Positions 31,437 to 42,724 of a stretch of 64,000 nucleotides of DNA are shown here, one piece after another. Position 1 is the first letter of the stretch, and each line of letters opens with the position of its first letter. Origin of the DNA: Rapana venosa (taxonomy: Eukaryota > Mollusca > Gastropoda > Neogastropoda > Muricidae); the NCBI GenBank assembly GCA_028751875.1, contig CM054135.1, positions 5,676,891 through 5,740,890 of the forward strand, given 5' to 3'. Both the position numbers and the translations under genes were made by a program. Below the pieces are notes generated by a model, which was not told the DNA's origin, did no database searches, and saw only the letters and a list, made by a program, of their open reading frames with translations.

Positions 31437-32703
31437 CTGTAAAACCAAGACATACCACTGTACAGCGCCGCAGATTTTTTCACATTGTTTGCAGTACGTA
31501 TCATTAATTGGGATGATTTGGCCTAGGTGGTGTCAAGATATGAGAAAGTAGGAAATATGGATAGAGAAATGATACACAGTAGCTGTTTGCAAGGTATGCT
31601 GCTTTTAGGTCTTTGATATGAGAAACTTAAAGTGTGACTTGAACAAGATGCATTGACTGAATACGAAAAATTGAACTCTTAAACTAGGTTATGATTTAGG
31701 TGAAAATGCTAAGAAATAAAAAGAAATTGCATCAACATAACACATATCGGCTGCTACAAACTTGGAAATGAAAAAATAACGAGTAAAACAAATAAAAACA
31801 TTCAGGCTGACTCATTCATAGTTTCTTCACACAAAACATATTACTAGAACTGTAAATTTTTTGACTCAATCATAAGAACAAAGCAGATACATAGACAACA
31901 AATTACTACTCCCCCCAACCCCCCCACCCAACAAACAAGCAAACAAAACCCCAAAGAAACCAAAAGCCAAAACAAAACAAAACAACAACAACAAAAATCC
32001 AGAGAACCCCTCCCCAGCAACTTAATCTCCTTTCATAAAAAAAAGAAGAAAGAAATCCAACCTTACAGATTCACGAGATGAATATACTCATGATGCTTTA
32101 GAGTAAGTCATGTTCTAGGGGAATGTGTGGTTTCTCAGTTATTTTTGAAACAGCTTGATAACAAACGTAGTATACATTCTATACTATGATCTACAAAGTC
32201 CTTCTGGTCTGAATAAAACCTCAACAACATTCGTTCTGTCGCATTCTTTCTTGCATTCTCTTAGTCTCTGCATTCTTAAAATCCTCAGCCTGTCTCCTTG
32301 TTAGTTCTTCCATATCAGGTAATCTGTTGTTTCTGAAAAGAAAAAGAAAAACATATTGTGGTAGCAATGGAATTCTATGACATTGATAGCATTTTTCAGC
32401 ATATAACAGATAAATTGGAAATGATCAGCAGGGTTTGAATTTTCAGACTGCGCTGACCTCATTTTATTTTGCACCCCCAGCCACCCCCCCTCCCCCCCAA
32501 AAGACACCCTAAGTGCAAAACAACAATTAACAAAAAGATTCAAAGCCTGTATATAAAAGAAGAGCCCCCCCCCCCCACAATCTGGTCACCATTACTATCA
32601 CCACTAAAACCTCATCAGAAGCTTGTCATAATCCCTATCGTCATCAACGTTATACTCATAACTAAAATAACTATAAGCACTAGCTGGCCCACTGAGTGCT
32701 TAC
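31437..32703 (-). other. GPCR-2 intron (phase 2)
   Basis: Donor TT|gtaagc at 32703 and acceptor ttttacag|A at 31437. It holds A/C-rich low-complexity sequence at 31910-32010 and the exon-like segment at 32221-32332. It is homologous to the GPCR-1 intron but lacks the (GT)54 tract. Confidence 0.8.
32221..32332 (-). other. Possible alternative terminal exon, GPCR-2
   Basis: Minus strand: pyrimidine tract tttctttttcag then an open frame that, in the phase supplied by exon 1, reads NNRLPDMEELTRRQ, AEDFKNAETKRMQERMRQ and NECC before TGA at 32221-32223. It is 36 residues, very charged and helix-prone. Splicing exon 1 here would give a short non-receptor protein. The GPCR-1 equivalent (16599-16671) keeps the frame for only 23 codons. 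It could be a chance frame. Confidence 0.3.
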
Positions 32704-32825
32704 AAATCGATCAGGCGAGAAATTTTGACTTCAGCAAAATCAGTGTAGGGTTTCTCAGAAGACGTTTCCAAGTGGCTGGTGACCATGACTGTGGACATGT
32801 TGGTGCCTGCTGCAGTTCCGAGCAT
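32704..32825 (-). CDS. GPCR-2 N-terminal exon
   Basis: From ATG at 32825 to donor gtaagc at 32703: 40 codons plus TT, completed to Leu by the A at 31436. It contains MLGTAAGTNMST, HLETSSEKP, YTDFAEVKI and SRLID, running into VYIPLVV of TM1. Asn9 (N-M-S) is a possible N-glycosylation sequon in the extracellular tail. No signal peptide, as usual for class A receptors. The frame is also open upstream of this ATG, but the first in-exon ATG matches the GPCR-1 start, so I choose it. Confidence 0.77.
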
Positions 32826-32923
32826 CGCTGATGACACTGAAGATGTTAGTTCCAGATCTGTGAGCTGCCAGGAGACAGCTTTGTCCTGGATGCCAGATCC
32901 TGTGTGCGAGGGGCTGTTCGGTT
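32826..32923 (-). promoter_or_regulatory. Probable GPCR-2 5' UTR with upstream acceptor
   Basis: tgtcttacccccag|AACC at 32923 is a good acceptor and matches the site at 17343 in GPCR-1, implying an upstream non-coding exon that I could not locate. Confidence 0.45.
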
Positions 32924-33118
32924 CTGGGGGTAAGACAGACACAGGCCTTTTGTTGAGAGAGCCCACACACATCTTAGTTTGTTTAACTTGTAACATAAGC
33001 AAGTACCAGTACCATGTCAAAACGAAAAGTTTTGCACAAATCTGCAAAATACAAATCTAGAAATTAAGATAAACGTTGCTAAATTCTAGACATTAAAAAA
33101 CCAGGTGTAAACTTCTTT
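32924..33118. other. No recognisable gene
   Basis: A/T-rich sequence upstream of GPCR-2 exon 1. Confidence 0.4.
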
Positions 33119-33258
33119 GAAAATACATACATACATACGTAATGTGTATGTATGTATGTATGTATGTATGTATGTATGTATGTATGTATGTATGTCTGTA
33201 TGTATGTATGTATGTATGTATGTATGTATGTATGTATGTATGTATGTATGTATGTATG

Positions 33259-33307
<49 letters not shown>

Positions 33308-33335
33308 GTCTGTGTGTGTGTGTGTGTTTATAGTT
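33119..33335. repeat. (GTAT)n then (CTAT)n tetranucleotide tract
   Basis: About 110 bp of (TATG)n followed by about 55 bp of (CTAT)n and (GT)n. Confidence 0.97.
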
Positions 33336-33960
33336 ATATATCTTTTTATATCTACCTATATAACTGTAATTCAACTATCTTTACAAACATGCTTTTGCAA
33401 TGATCTGAAGACAAATTGAAAATGTGATATCTGTAGATGGCAGTTTTCAAAGCAGTTTTCAGCGAGGCCGTTCAGATCTGCTTTCTTTGACTTGGCTGTG
33501 GCTGGGCCATGGTCAGAGGCCTCAGTAATGATATTGCTGAACAAGAAGACGTGCCTTAAAGTGAACCATGCTTTACAAAGCAACTTTTCTTTAAACCATT
33601 TCAAGATCAAGGTAGTAAAGATTGCTGGCTTAAACTTATAATGAGTGTGCTGTGGGTTCTTTGGGAAGGCTGGGACCAACACAGTTGAGCTTTTTCCACT
33701 TAAAGTGTGCGAGTTTGAGATTGTTGCTCATATTACCTGACCAATACTGTATGTATCTGCATTTTCTTGAGCCCGGTTGACGCATGGGAAGCATAAAGTA
33801 CAGCCCTGCCAAGTAGTCTCAAAGCACATGCAGTTCCATCGCAGCATCACTACATCATCTTCATCGACATTGATCATCATACAATCAAAAGAACAGTGTT
33901 TCCAATTTGATGGTCCCAGTTGCACCTGCTCCTCAGCTTTGGTTTCTTTGTGCGCTTCTG
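33336..33960. other. Diverged duplicate of the GPCR-1 upstream flank
   Basis: Parts resemble 18480-19100 (gctgggccatggtcagaggc, tcagtaatgatattg). No coding region is recognised. Confidence 0.45.
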
Positions 33961-33964
33961 TGTC

Positions 33965-34310
33965 TGTGATGAGTTAATGTTTAAAGCCTTCGGGGTTGGA
34001 GTGTCACAAGAGAAGGTCGTTGGAGGCACCCTGTAGTGGTCGCCGAACGAGGTGGGTGTGTCACTTTGTCTGGCTCCGGGACTGAGCTATTTCTGTTATC
34101 AGTAGGGGACTTCGTAGAGAAAGAACAGGCACCATTGAACACCACCAAAGTGACCCAGCAGCAGTGCAGGGTCTCTCTGGCTGGTGGCTCCACGGCAGCC
34201 CGACATTGGTAGCGTCTCTGTCAACTTCTGACCCAGGAGAGGCAACATGTGGGTATACTGGGAGTGAGAGATTGAAATGAGAGGCTTGGGAACAGCAGAA
34301 CAGAAACACC
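33965..34310. repeat. Repeat G, unclassified
   Basis: gagaaggtcgttggagg, gaggtgggtgtgtcac, aacaggcaccattgaacacc, accaaagtgacccagcag and tctctggctggtgg recur in order at 49180-49760 and 51940-52540, there split by a SINE A. No recognisable protein domain. Confidence 0.6.
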
Positions 34311-34555
34311 ACAGAAGATGAGGAAGCACCCCCTCTCCCTCCCCCCCTCCCCAAACCCACACAACATCTTTACTCAGTAATGGTCATCTGTTGATCTCAG
34401 AAGCTGTACAGATGATGTATGCTGGCTCCTCCGAATTGTTTAAAGATCGGACATTTCTTGAAGTAAATAGAAGGAAGGGCTATATTTCTTCCCGGAAAAT
34501 GGCTCCTGGTGATTCCATATTAAAGCCTGACCTGGCTAAGCTACCGTGCCAGGGG
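34311..34555. other. No recognisable gene
   Basis: Mixed sequence between repeat G and the minisatellite. Confidence 0.4.
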
Positions 34556-34800
34556 TTATGCAGTGCACAGTGAGTGACTATGGCAAAGTGCATAATGAGC
34601 GTCAGCGAATAAAGTGACCCTTACCACCAACAGCACAGTGCACCACAGAAATTGACGATAAAGTGCACACCATGCATGGGCACCAGAGATATAGTGCTCT
34701 GTAGCGTAAACGCTAAAATGACTCATCAATATATAGAAAAACAGTAACACCATAGTAAAGGTGTACTATAGGACCTATACACAGTGAAACACCAAGGGTA
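34556..34800. repeat. Degenerate ~30-bp minisatellite (copy of 19985-20330)
   Basis: Irregular aaagtgca-type repeats, then atagtaaaggtgtactata, which matches gtaaaggtttactaaa in the GPCR-1 flank. Confidence 0.6.
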
Positions 34801-34821
34801 GAGAGCATCAGTACCATCACC

Positions 34822-35727
34822 TCATCACTGACCTCAGATAGGGATATTAATGACCTCAGATAGAGGCATCACTGACCTCAGATAGGGATATTAATGACCT
34901 CAGATAGGAGCGTCAATGACCTCAGATAGGGGCGTCAGTGACCTCAGATAGGGATATCAATGATCTCAGATAGGGATATCAATGACCTTAGATAGGGGCG
35001 TCAATAACCTCAGATAGGGATATCAATGACCTCAAATAGGGGCATCACTGACCTCAGACAGGGGCATCAGTGACATAAGACAGGGGCATCAGTGACATCA
35101 GATAGGTATATTAATGACCTCAGATAGGGATATTAATGACCTCAGATAGAGGCATCACTGACCTCAGATAGGGATATTAATGACCTCAGATAGGGATATC
35201 AATGACCTCAAATAGGGGCATCACTGACCTCAGACAGGGGCATCAGTGACATAAGACAGGGGCGTCACTGACCTCAGATAGGGACACCAGTGACCTCAGA
35301 TAGGGGCGTCACTGACCTCAGATAGGGGCGTCACTGACCTCAGATAGGGATATTAATGACCTCAGATAGGAATATCAATGACCTCAGATAGGGATATCAA
35401 TGACCTCAGATAGGGATATCAATGACCTTAGATAGGAGCATCAGTGATCTCAGATAGGGATATCAATGACCTTAGATAGGAGCATCAGTGATCTCAGATA
35501 GGGATATCAATGACCTTAGATAGGAGCATCAGTGACCTCAGATAGGGGAGTCAGTGACCTCGGGTAGAAGCGTCACTGACCTCAGATAGGGGCATCACTG
35601 ACCTCAGATAGGGCATCGCTGACCTCAGATAGGGGCATCACTGACCTCAGATAGGGGCATCACTGACCTCAGATAGGGGCATCAGTGATCTCAGATATGG
35701 GCGTCGATGACCTCAGATAGGGGTATT
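34822..35727. repeat. 22-bp minisatellite, about 40 units
   Basis: Consensus tgacctcagatagggg(c/a)(a/t)(t)ca(c/g/a), period 22, about 900 bp. There are two main variants (ggggcatcac and gggatattaa) in alternating blocks, showing block-wise amplification. Each unit carries TGACCT. The GPCR-1 flank has no array at the equivalent place. Confidence 0.95.
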
Positions 35728-36065
35728 TGTGTTGATAAGTTTAGCTGTCGATTTGCACAATGGTTATCTTGACTCTGAGGTTGAAGTTACACACCATAGA
35801 TGTTTTGACAGCCATCCGCCATTACTGTCTGTTCTTTACCACTGTCTGCTATTGACTGATATCCAACAGTATCGTTCTTGCCAGAACAATGAATTTAATA
35901 ATGCAACTGTATCCTCCTGGTTTTCTTTGACAGTTGTCGACACGTCTTTAAAAAGGCCAAGCGGCTGCCATAGTGCTTTTGCAGACTTTCTGATTTGCGA
36001 TATGGTCGGAAAAGGATCTTGCGACAGCGTTTTATCTCAAATGAGTGGATCTTCTACAAAGGCCG
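35728..36065. repeat. Distal end of the duplicated GPCR-2 flank
   Basis: gataagtttagctgtcg, attactgtctgttctttacc, tttgacagttgtcga and ccatagtgcttttgcaga align with 20590-20880. A 116-codon plus frame (35729-36079) spans it, but the GPCR-1 homologue does not keep it. Confidence 0.65.
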
Positions 36066-36330
36066 ACCAGCATATATGAATGTGTAGGGGATTTATATTT
36101 CGTCATTGTTGCTTTGGAGGCGGCAACAATAATTATTGGTTAAAATTATTTTGCACTTTTAAAACGCAGATGATTTGATAATCCTTAAATGTTTTGTTCA
36201 GTTTTGATGTTATTAAATTTTCCTACTGCACCCAGATATCTGAAACTGTTTACAATGTACATGCTATAAATATTTGCTCATATGTTTTCTGATGCTCTTG
36301 GTATTAATTGGTCAAAATGTTGGTTCCTAT
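36066..36330. other. No recognisable gene
   Basis: A/T-rich; nothing identifiable. Confidence 0.45.
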
Positions 36331-36420
36331 CCACATCTTCTTCTTCGTCGTCGAACGCTCGGATAAGTACAATTGATGTCTGTCGTATGAGCAAAAATGC
36401 GTTGCACTGGTGCAATGATC
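36331..36420 (-). repeat. Repeat E end fragment
   Basis: cttcttcgtcgtcgaacgct, gatgtctgtcgtatgagc and aaaaatgcgttgcactg. Confidence 0.6.
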
Positions 36421-37010
36421 TCAGTACCAAAAAATGTAAGATATACTACTGTCCAAGTATTTCAGAATCTCAGTTAAGTTCGATCTTCATTACCAGCCAA
36501 GTAGTGATGCATTTTGGCGCCTGGGCTTTATCACAGTTCTTGATTAAACCATTGACGCTGGGGGCAACAGCAAGGTGAGAGGCTGTATGACCAGTGGCTT
36601 TCCCATTCATGGAATTCCATTTTACAGCTTAGTCTTTAGTGATCGACTATGACTCTCTGACTAGGAGGCTTGACTTGCACAGTCCTTATGTGCTGCAGCC
36701 CTGGGGGCTGGTTGGCCTTTGGAGAGCATCTCCAACGTTGACTGTCCTTATGCCCACTTGGTCGAGAGAGTGGGGATGTACTGTGGGCAAGGCATCTCCA
36801 CTATAATCAAATTTCTGCCCAATTTCCGAAACAGCAGCTGCCTCCTCTGCTGTTTTGGAGGTCATCGTCGAACACGACGGACAAACATACATACAGTGAT
36901 GCATTTTATATGCAAGCTGTCCTGCCTGTAGCATTGATTGTGCCAATCCCCCACCCTCATTCAATGTAATACTATTCTTCTTCTTTTCTCGTTGGCTTTA
37001 CACTGTCAGA
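36421..37010. other. No recognisable gene
   Basis: Complex sequence with a 92-codon minus frame (36686-36964) and a 70-codon plus frame. No recognisable domain; it could be an unclassified repeat. Confidence 0.4.
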
Positions 37011-37011
37011 T

Positions 37012-37083
37012 AATAATAATAATAATGTATGGAATTTATATAGCGCTGAATCTTGTAAAGCAACAAATCAAAGCGCTCAGATT
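37012..37083 (+). repeat. Repeat F
   Basis: (AAT)5 then gtatggaatttatatagcgc and gcaacaaatcaaagcgctca. Confidence 0.9.
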
Positions 37084-37091
37084 TCATTTCA

Positions 37092-37323
37092 TACCACCTT
37101 AAGCCACGGCAGATTTCTCCGTGAAATTCGGGCCGCTCTCCCCGGGGAGAGCGGGAGAGCGCGTCGCCACAAGCGCTGCGCCACCCTCTTTTTTTTTTTC
37201 ATGTCTGCAACTGTATTTGTTTCCCTATCAGAGTGGCTTTTTTCTAAGAATTTTGCCAGGGACAACTCTCTTGTTGCCGTGGTTTTTTTTTTACGTGCGC
37301 TAAATAATTACGTGTAACACACG

Positions 37324-37354
<31 letters not shown>

Positions 37355-37447
37355 TAGCGCCCAGACCACCACTCATGGTCTAATGGATGGGGGAAAATTT
37401 TCCGGTCCAAACGGGGTACGAACCGCCGCACACTTCAGACCCGGAGA
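37092..37447 (-). mobile_element. SINE C, near full length
   Basis: ttaagccacggcagatttct, tctccccggggagagcg, tttccctatcagagtggctt, gccagggacaactctcttgt, cgtctcatccgaaagactag, accaccactcatggtctaat and acgaaccgccgcacact. It abuts repeat F. Confidence 0.92.
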
Positions 37448-37784
37448 AAAATAGTGGCATGTCTTTTCCAGCTAGCTCCTCTCCTTGGTTTGAAGGGTTA
37501 TATTTATCTCCGTCGGCCACACAATCTTCCCCAGGTCGCTGTAAGCTGCACCTCTGAATGTAATAGTTGTCAGTGTGAAGTATCGCAAAGAGTCATCAGG
37601 GAAGGAGACAGTGCTGCTTGGGGGCCATTACTCTGTGCCGACACTATTGTGATGTTGCTAAATATCACCAAGTGTGCATAGACTTTTAAAGTGGACAATC
37701 ACACCAACAACAACAATGATGTGTTGGTAAAGGTTGTAATAATGTAGTACTTAAGTATTCTTCTTCTTCTTAAGAAATTTGTTC
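37448..37784. other. No recognisable gene
   Basis: Complex sequence with a 75-codon plus frame and no known domain. Confidence 0.4.
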
Positions 37785-37890
37785 TTAGATAGATGGCTTG
37801 ATGAAAAAAACCCACCCAACTAATACATTGCTTATTCAATGTACAATCTGGAAATAAAAGTTTTACTTGACTTGACTTGTGACTGCATTG
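37785..37890 (+). mobile_element. LINE 3' tail, family H
   Basis: agatagatggcttgatgaaa, gcttattcaatgtacaatct, ggaaataaaagttttacttg, with a short (ACTTG)n tail. A second copy lies at 41160. Confidence 0.7.
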
Positions 37891-38079
37891 ACAATGAAGT
37901 TTTCAAGTCATCATGTCAAGTTGGGGCAGGGATGTCGCTCTTTCTGGTGCCCCCCACCTCCCCCCACCCCCCTCATTTTGTGATTACCAGCAAACTTGCT
38001 GCTTATTTATGTTTCGTTATTCAGCTACAGTTCCGAGGTTCACCCATGAGATATTGTGTGTGTGGCCTTTTTTTTTTTT
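37891..38079. other. No recognisable gene
   Basis: Includes a short C-rich run (cccccacctccccccacccc near 37950-37970). Confidence 0.4.
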
Positions 38080-38125
38080 ACCCACCATTAAGGTAGCTGC
38101 ATTCCGACTTGAGGGATCTTCTATC
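38080..38125 (-). mobile_element. SINE D fragment
   Basis: ccattaaggtagctgcattc and cgacttgagg, the reverse of the SINE D gaagtcggaatgcagctacc module. Confidence 0.6.
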
Positions 38126-38875
38126 TACTAATATGTGATAAACAGTTATCCACAACTTTCTCCAATGCTCAGAATTCACCCTCCGACACTGCTCAAGGTT
38201 CTGTGTGTTTGGCAGTATCGGTCTCTCGCTCATCTGTATCTCTCTGTCTCTGTCTCTTTGTCTCTCTCTCTCTCTCTGTGTCTCTGTCTCTGTCTGTCTC
38301 TCTATCTTCGTTTTTAGCTATACTTTGTTTTGATTCTTGGTCTACGTCAGCCTATATTTAGTTTTGATTTTGGAATATGCATATTCATGAGTATCCAGTT
38401 TTGAGTGCACGTCAAGGTATTGTGCCAAAGTTCTACCAAAGTTTACGAGAAATCATACTTCATTTTTTTTCACCTCTTCCATTTTTGGCCCGTCACAGTG
38501 TATTTTGTGGCCTAAGGCCGATGTACATTAAACAATTTCAGAGTTCAGAGTTCTGTCTCTCTCTCTTTCGCAGACTGATGAAATCTTTCAGCCATAGTGT
38601 ATGATATTGCACTCTATTGTATTGTTTTGTATTGAATTGTATTACAAACACATAAACACATTTGGGTATTTGCTCCGTGGGAAGATAACATTGCAACAGT
38701 GAAGAACTGTAACTCTCCTGTGATAACTTGAAGGCGATAACATTTTTTTCCTCTGTACGTTTTGTCAGGAACATATCTCTTTTTGCTATGGATTATTTTT
38801 CTTTATTTTCAGCAAATCCATATTGCCCAAAGAACTTAAGTTTACCATCTTCTCTGCAAGAACTGCATCCAGATT
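38126..38875. other. No recognisable gene; short CT tract
   Basis: (CT)n/(TCTG)n at about 38225-38310, otherwise A/T-rich sequence without a recognisable gene. Confidence 0.45.
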
Positions 38876-38985
38876 GTATTGTACGCATTACAATACAATA
38901 CAGTGCAGTATTATACGGTACAATGTAGTACAAAACAATACTGTACAAAGCGGTACAGCACAATTCAGTACAATGCAAATATGTA
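38876..38985. repeat. Degenerate (TACAA/TACAG)n pentanucleotide tract
   Basis: Imperfect repeats such as acaatacaatacagtgcagt and gtacaaaacaatactgtaca. Confidence 0.8.
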
Positions 38986-39114
38986 CTTAGCAGACGTATG
39001 ACCAACGTGCATAGGGTGTAATCAGCATAGTATGATTGTAATGAGATGGTATGTTCTCGTGTTTTTTTTAACGAAACAAGAAAGGAATGTGAAAAACAAG
39101 GTGTATGAAATGTT

Positions 39115-39485
<371 letters not shown>

Positions 39486-39780
39486 ATACACAAGCAACAA
39501 CAAAAAAACCCAACATGACCAAACACTTTCTTTTCTTGCTGCCTATATGAAAAAACTCACTGCTAAACGTGCCCGCCAGTCACAGAGGCGAACACTTTGT
39601 ACCAAATAACTCTTAGGTCATGGAACCCAGCTTGCTTTGACCTTAGCCAAAAGACAGGAATGCTTTACCAACCAGCCACAGCTCTTATAGTCTTCCAGGA
39701 GGGACTGCTCTTTCAAGGCAACATCGAATATTGTTTGTCACTTTGGCTAAACACCTTTATCCTGTCACTTCCCTTCCATA
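39486..39780. other. No recognisable gene
   Basis: Short complex stretch; nothing identifiable. Confidence 0.4.
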
Positions 39781-40240
39781 CATTCCGCTTTCTCTGCTTC
39801 CCTCTGTCTATCTGTCTGTATGTCTGTTTGTTTGTCTGGCAGTTTCTGATTCTCTCTCTCTCAAGATACTCTCCCCCCCCCCTCCACCCACCCTTTGTCA
39901 CTAGCCCCCTCACCCGCCAAACGCCCAACATTGTTATTTACTCCCTCTCTCATTCCTACGTTCTTCCGCTTCTCTGTTTGTCTGTCTGTATGTCTGCCTG
40001 TCTCTCCCTCCGTCTCTCTGTATCTCTCTGTCTCTGTGTGTCTGTCTGCCAGTCTCTGTGTGTCTGTCTGTCAGTCTCTGTCTGTCTGTCTGTCTGTCTG
40101 TTTCTGTCTGTGTGTGTGTGTCTCTCTCTTTTCTTTGTCTCTGTGAGTATGTCTGTCTCTCACTCTCTCTCCCCCCTCTCTCTTTCTCAGCATACCCCTC
40201 TCTCTCTCCCCTACCCACTACCACTCCAGCCTCACCCACC
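39781..40240. repeat. TCTG/CT-rich low-complexity tract
   Basis: About 400 bp of pyrimidine-rich sequence with tctgtctg repeats and a C10 run. The long frame over it is not a gene. Confidence 0.88.
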
Positions 40241-40464
40241 TCCGCCCATCATTGTTATTAATTTAGCTACCCCTCCCTCTTATATTCCTCCTGCCTTCCA
40301 AATTCTTTCATCTGCATTCACACAATTACTGATCACGACAACATCTAGCTGGTAGTATCTATCGGCTTCAGTGTTTACGATACTAATTATCTTCAAGCAA
40401 AGATGAACTACCAAGCTGGCGTATGAGGAATTTCGCGAACACTTGCGTTTACACAGTGACACAG

Positions 40465-40515
40465 AGTAACACACACACAGACACAGACACACACACAGAC
40501 ACACAGACACACACA

Positions 40516-40590
<75 letters not shown>

Positions 40591-40940
40591 CGCACGCACA
40601 CACACACACACACACAGTCACACACACAGAGTTCCACACAGACACAGACAGACAGACATACACACACACGCGCAGTCACACACAGACACAACACACATCT
40701 ACATGCCATTACGCGCGTGCACACATAGCGCATATATACAGACACGAATACACACCTCACATGTACATGCACACAAAAAACAAGCAAGCATACGCACATG
40801 CTAGTAAACAAATATGTGCACATGTATGCATGCACACACACACATACACATACACACACACACAACACACACATAAATCCACATACTCTCACACACGCAT
40901 GCACGCACAATCAAACGAGCACAACACGCACACACACCCA
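40465..40940. repeat. (CA)n with CAGA and CATA variants
   Basis: (CACAGA)n at 40470-40520, a long (CA)n, then looser CA/GC/CATA repeats to about 40940. Confidence 0.95.
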
Positions 40941-41115
40941 CACTGTTTAGTTGTTTGTTTGGTTGTTTTTTCTGTTTTTGTTTGTTTTGTTTGTTTCATT
41001 TGGTTTGGTTTGGCTTTTTTGGTTGTTTTTTGTTTGTTTGTGTTTTTTTTGGTGGATGTAATTTTACAATAATGTTTTCTGTTTGTTTGATTTGTATGGC
41101 TTTTTATTGTTTAGT
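40941..41115. repeat. T/G low complexity
   Basis: (GTTT)n-like low-complexity sequence. Confidence 0.85.
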
Positions 41116-41159
41116 TTTTTAAAATTCTATGTATGCATATATATCATCATGATTTTTTG

Positions 41160-41265
41160 AAATTTATGTTCGATAGATGGCTTGATGAAAAAAACCAACA
41201 GAATTACACTGCTCATTCAATGTACCATCCGAAAATAAAAGTTAAACTCTGACTTTGACTTTACG
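41160..41265 (+). mobile_element. LINE 3' tail, family H
   Basis: gatagatggcttgatgaaaa, ctcattcaatgtaccatcc, gaaaataaaagttaaactct, gactttgactttacg. Second copy of the element at 37785. Confidence 0.7.
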
Positions 41266-41269
41266 TTTC

Positions 41270-41271
41270 TC

Positions 41272-41368
<97 letters not shown>

Positions 41369-41377
41369 ACACACACA

Positions 41378-41408
<31 letters not shown>

Positions 41409-41765
41409 CTCTCTCTCTCATCTCTCTCTCTCTCTCTCTCTCTCTCGCCTCCCCCCCCGTCCCCCTCCTCTCTGCCTTCTTGTTTTCCCATCTTCTCTCT
41501 CCATCTGTTTCTGTCACCTTTTGTGTGTGGAGAGTGTGTGTGTGTGTGTTGTGTTTTGTGTGTGTGTGTGTGTGTGTGTGTGTTGTCGCTGCGCGCGCGC
41601 GCGCGCGCTGTGCGTGCGTCTTTGCGTGCGAAGCAGTGTTGTGTGTGCTTACGTGCGTGCAGTGTGTGTGTGTGCCTACGTGCGTGCGTGCGTCTGTGCG
41701 TGCGTACTTGCGTGCGTACGTGCAGTGTGTGTGTGTGTGTGTGAGCGCGCGTGCGTGCGCGAGTG
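41270..41765. repeat. (CA)n-(CT)n and (GT)n-(GC)n compound tracts
   Basis: (CA)n 41275-41376, (CT)n 41380-41446, then (GT)n at about 41520-41585 and cgcgcgcgcgcgcgcgct followed by tgcgtgcg repeats to about 41765. Confidence 0.96.
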
Positions 41766-42045
41766 CTTTTGTCTCTTTTTCTCTCCTTCTGTCTGCCTCT
41801 TTTCCCATGGAAGGTTCGCTAATCGATATAACTTTGTTTTTAGCTGGAACTTATTTAAGTTGCGTTAATTATTGAGGATATAAAAGAAAGATTCTCTCAC
41901 GAAATGTTCAAAGTCTGATGATCATTTGTGTACACCTTTTGCATGCGCGCATGTATGCGTGTTTTGGTGTTTATGTGCATGTTCGCACATGTGTGTGACC
42001 GAGTGTAGTCGAGCGCTTGCACGCGTTCCGTGTGTGTTTGGGTCT
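41766..42045. other. No recognisable gene
   Basis: Short complex stretch; nothing identifiable. Confidence 0.4.
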
Positions 42046-42190
42046 CTCTCTCTTTCCCTCTCCCTCCCTTCGCCCCCCTCTCTCTCACACACACGCACAA
42101 GAGAGAGAGAGAAGAGAGAGAGAGAGTGAGATGAGATGAGAAGAGAGATGATGAAGATAGATGAGAGAGAGAGAGAGAAGAGAGTGGAGT
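42046..42190. repeat. (CT)n then (GA)n tract
   Basis: tctctctctctttccctctc, a short CACACA spacer, then about 90 bp of (GA)n with GATGA interruptions; complementary arms. Confidence 0.93.
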
Positions 42191-42239
42191 TAGTTTATAA
42201 AGTGATACACAACCATTGTTCTGGAAGCATAAATTAAAG

Positions 42240-42365
42240 TAGCAGATATCCCCAAAGTCGGAATGTGGCTACGTGGAAGCTTGAATAACAAATATTCGCA
42301 TAGGCATAATCTCACCATTGACAAACTTCGGAGCTCTCTTTAGTTAAGGAATGAAAAAATAAAAG
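42240..42365 (+). mobile_element. SINE D 3' fragment
   Basis: ccccaaagtcggaatgtggc, cataatctcaccattgacaa, cttcggagctctcttt and an A-rich end. Confidence 0.75.
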
Positions 42366-42394
42366 ATTGTCAGATAAACCCTGTAATGTTTTTT

Positions 42395-42690
42395 CAGACG
42401 GAAGCAGTGTTGTCTGTCATATGAACAAAAACGCGTTGTGTTGCCGTTAAACGCCTGACAAGACAGGCCCAGCGCATCCGACTTGGGCGTGGGAGAGAAT
42501 TATCTTTGAAGTCTTTATTGAAACAAAAAAAGGGCAGGAGAATGGACAAAGACGGCAGAAAATAGACAAGAAGGAAGAAAAGAAACAAGATAGAAACAAA
42601 GAGAGGGATAGAAAAGAGGGAATTCCTAGCACAGCATTTTCAGAAGGTGGGGATGCTATTTATACTGACAGGCTCCCAGCATCCCTACAG
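42395..42690 (-). repeat. Repeat E, near-complete mirror copy
   Basis: Reverse orientation of 7414: cagacggaagcagtgttgtc, gcgttgtgttgccgttaaac, gcctgacaagacaggcccag, a purine-rich middle, ggggatgctatttatactga and ggctcccagcatcccta. The end holds the inverted pair ggggatgct...agcatccct. Confidence 0.8.
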
Positions 42691-42724
42691 TGGGTGGGGG
42701 TGGGGTGGGGTAGGGTAGGGGGGG
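42688..42724 (+). repeat. G-rich tract
   Basis: gtgggtgggggtggggtggg and following G runs; G-quadruplex-prone. It flanks repeat E as at 7377. Confidence 0.85.

Noticed and set aside
31040..31507. 155-codon plus-strand frame across GPCR-2 (and similar plus frames at 14899 and 63479)
   Set aside because: It is the antisense of the receptor exons; the minus frame has the seven-transmembrane motifs.
34822..35727. CRISPR-like array (also 11607-11930)
   Set aside because: The units are contiguous head-to-tail without spacers, in a eukaryotic context; these are minisatellites.
35729..36079. 116-codon plus frame as a host gene
   Set aside because: The homologous segment at 20590-20880 does not keep the frame, and no domain or splice signal supports it.
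39597..40355. 252-codon plus frame (39597-40355)
   Set aside because: Half of it is TCTG/CT low-complexity sequence coding for Ser/Leu/Cys repeats; no domain.
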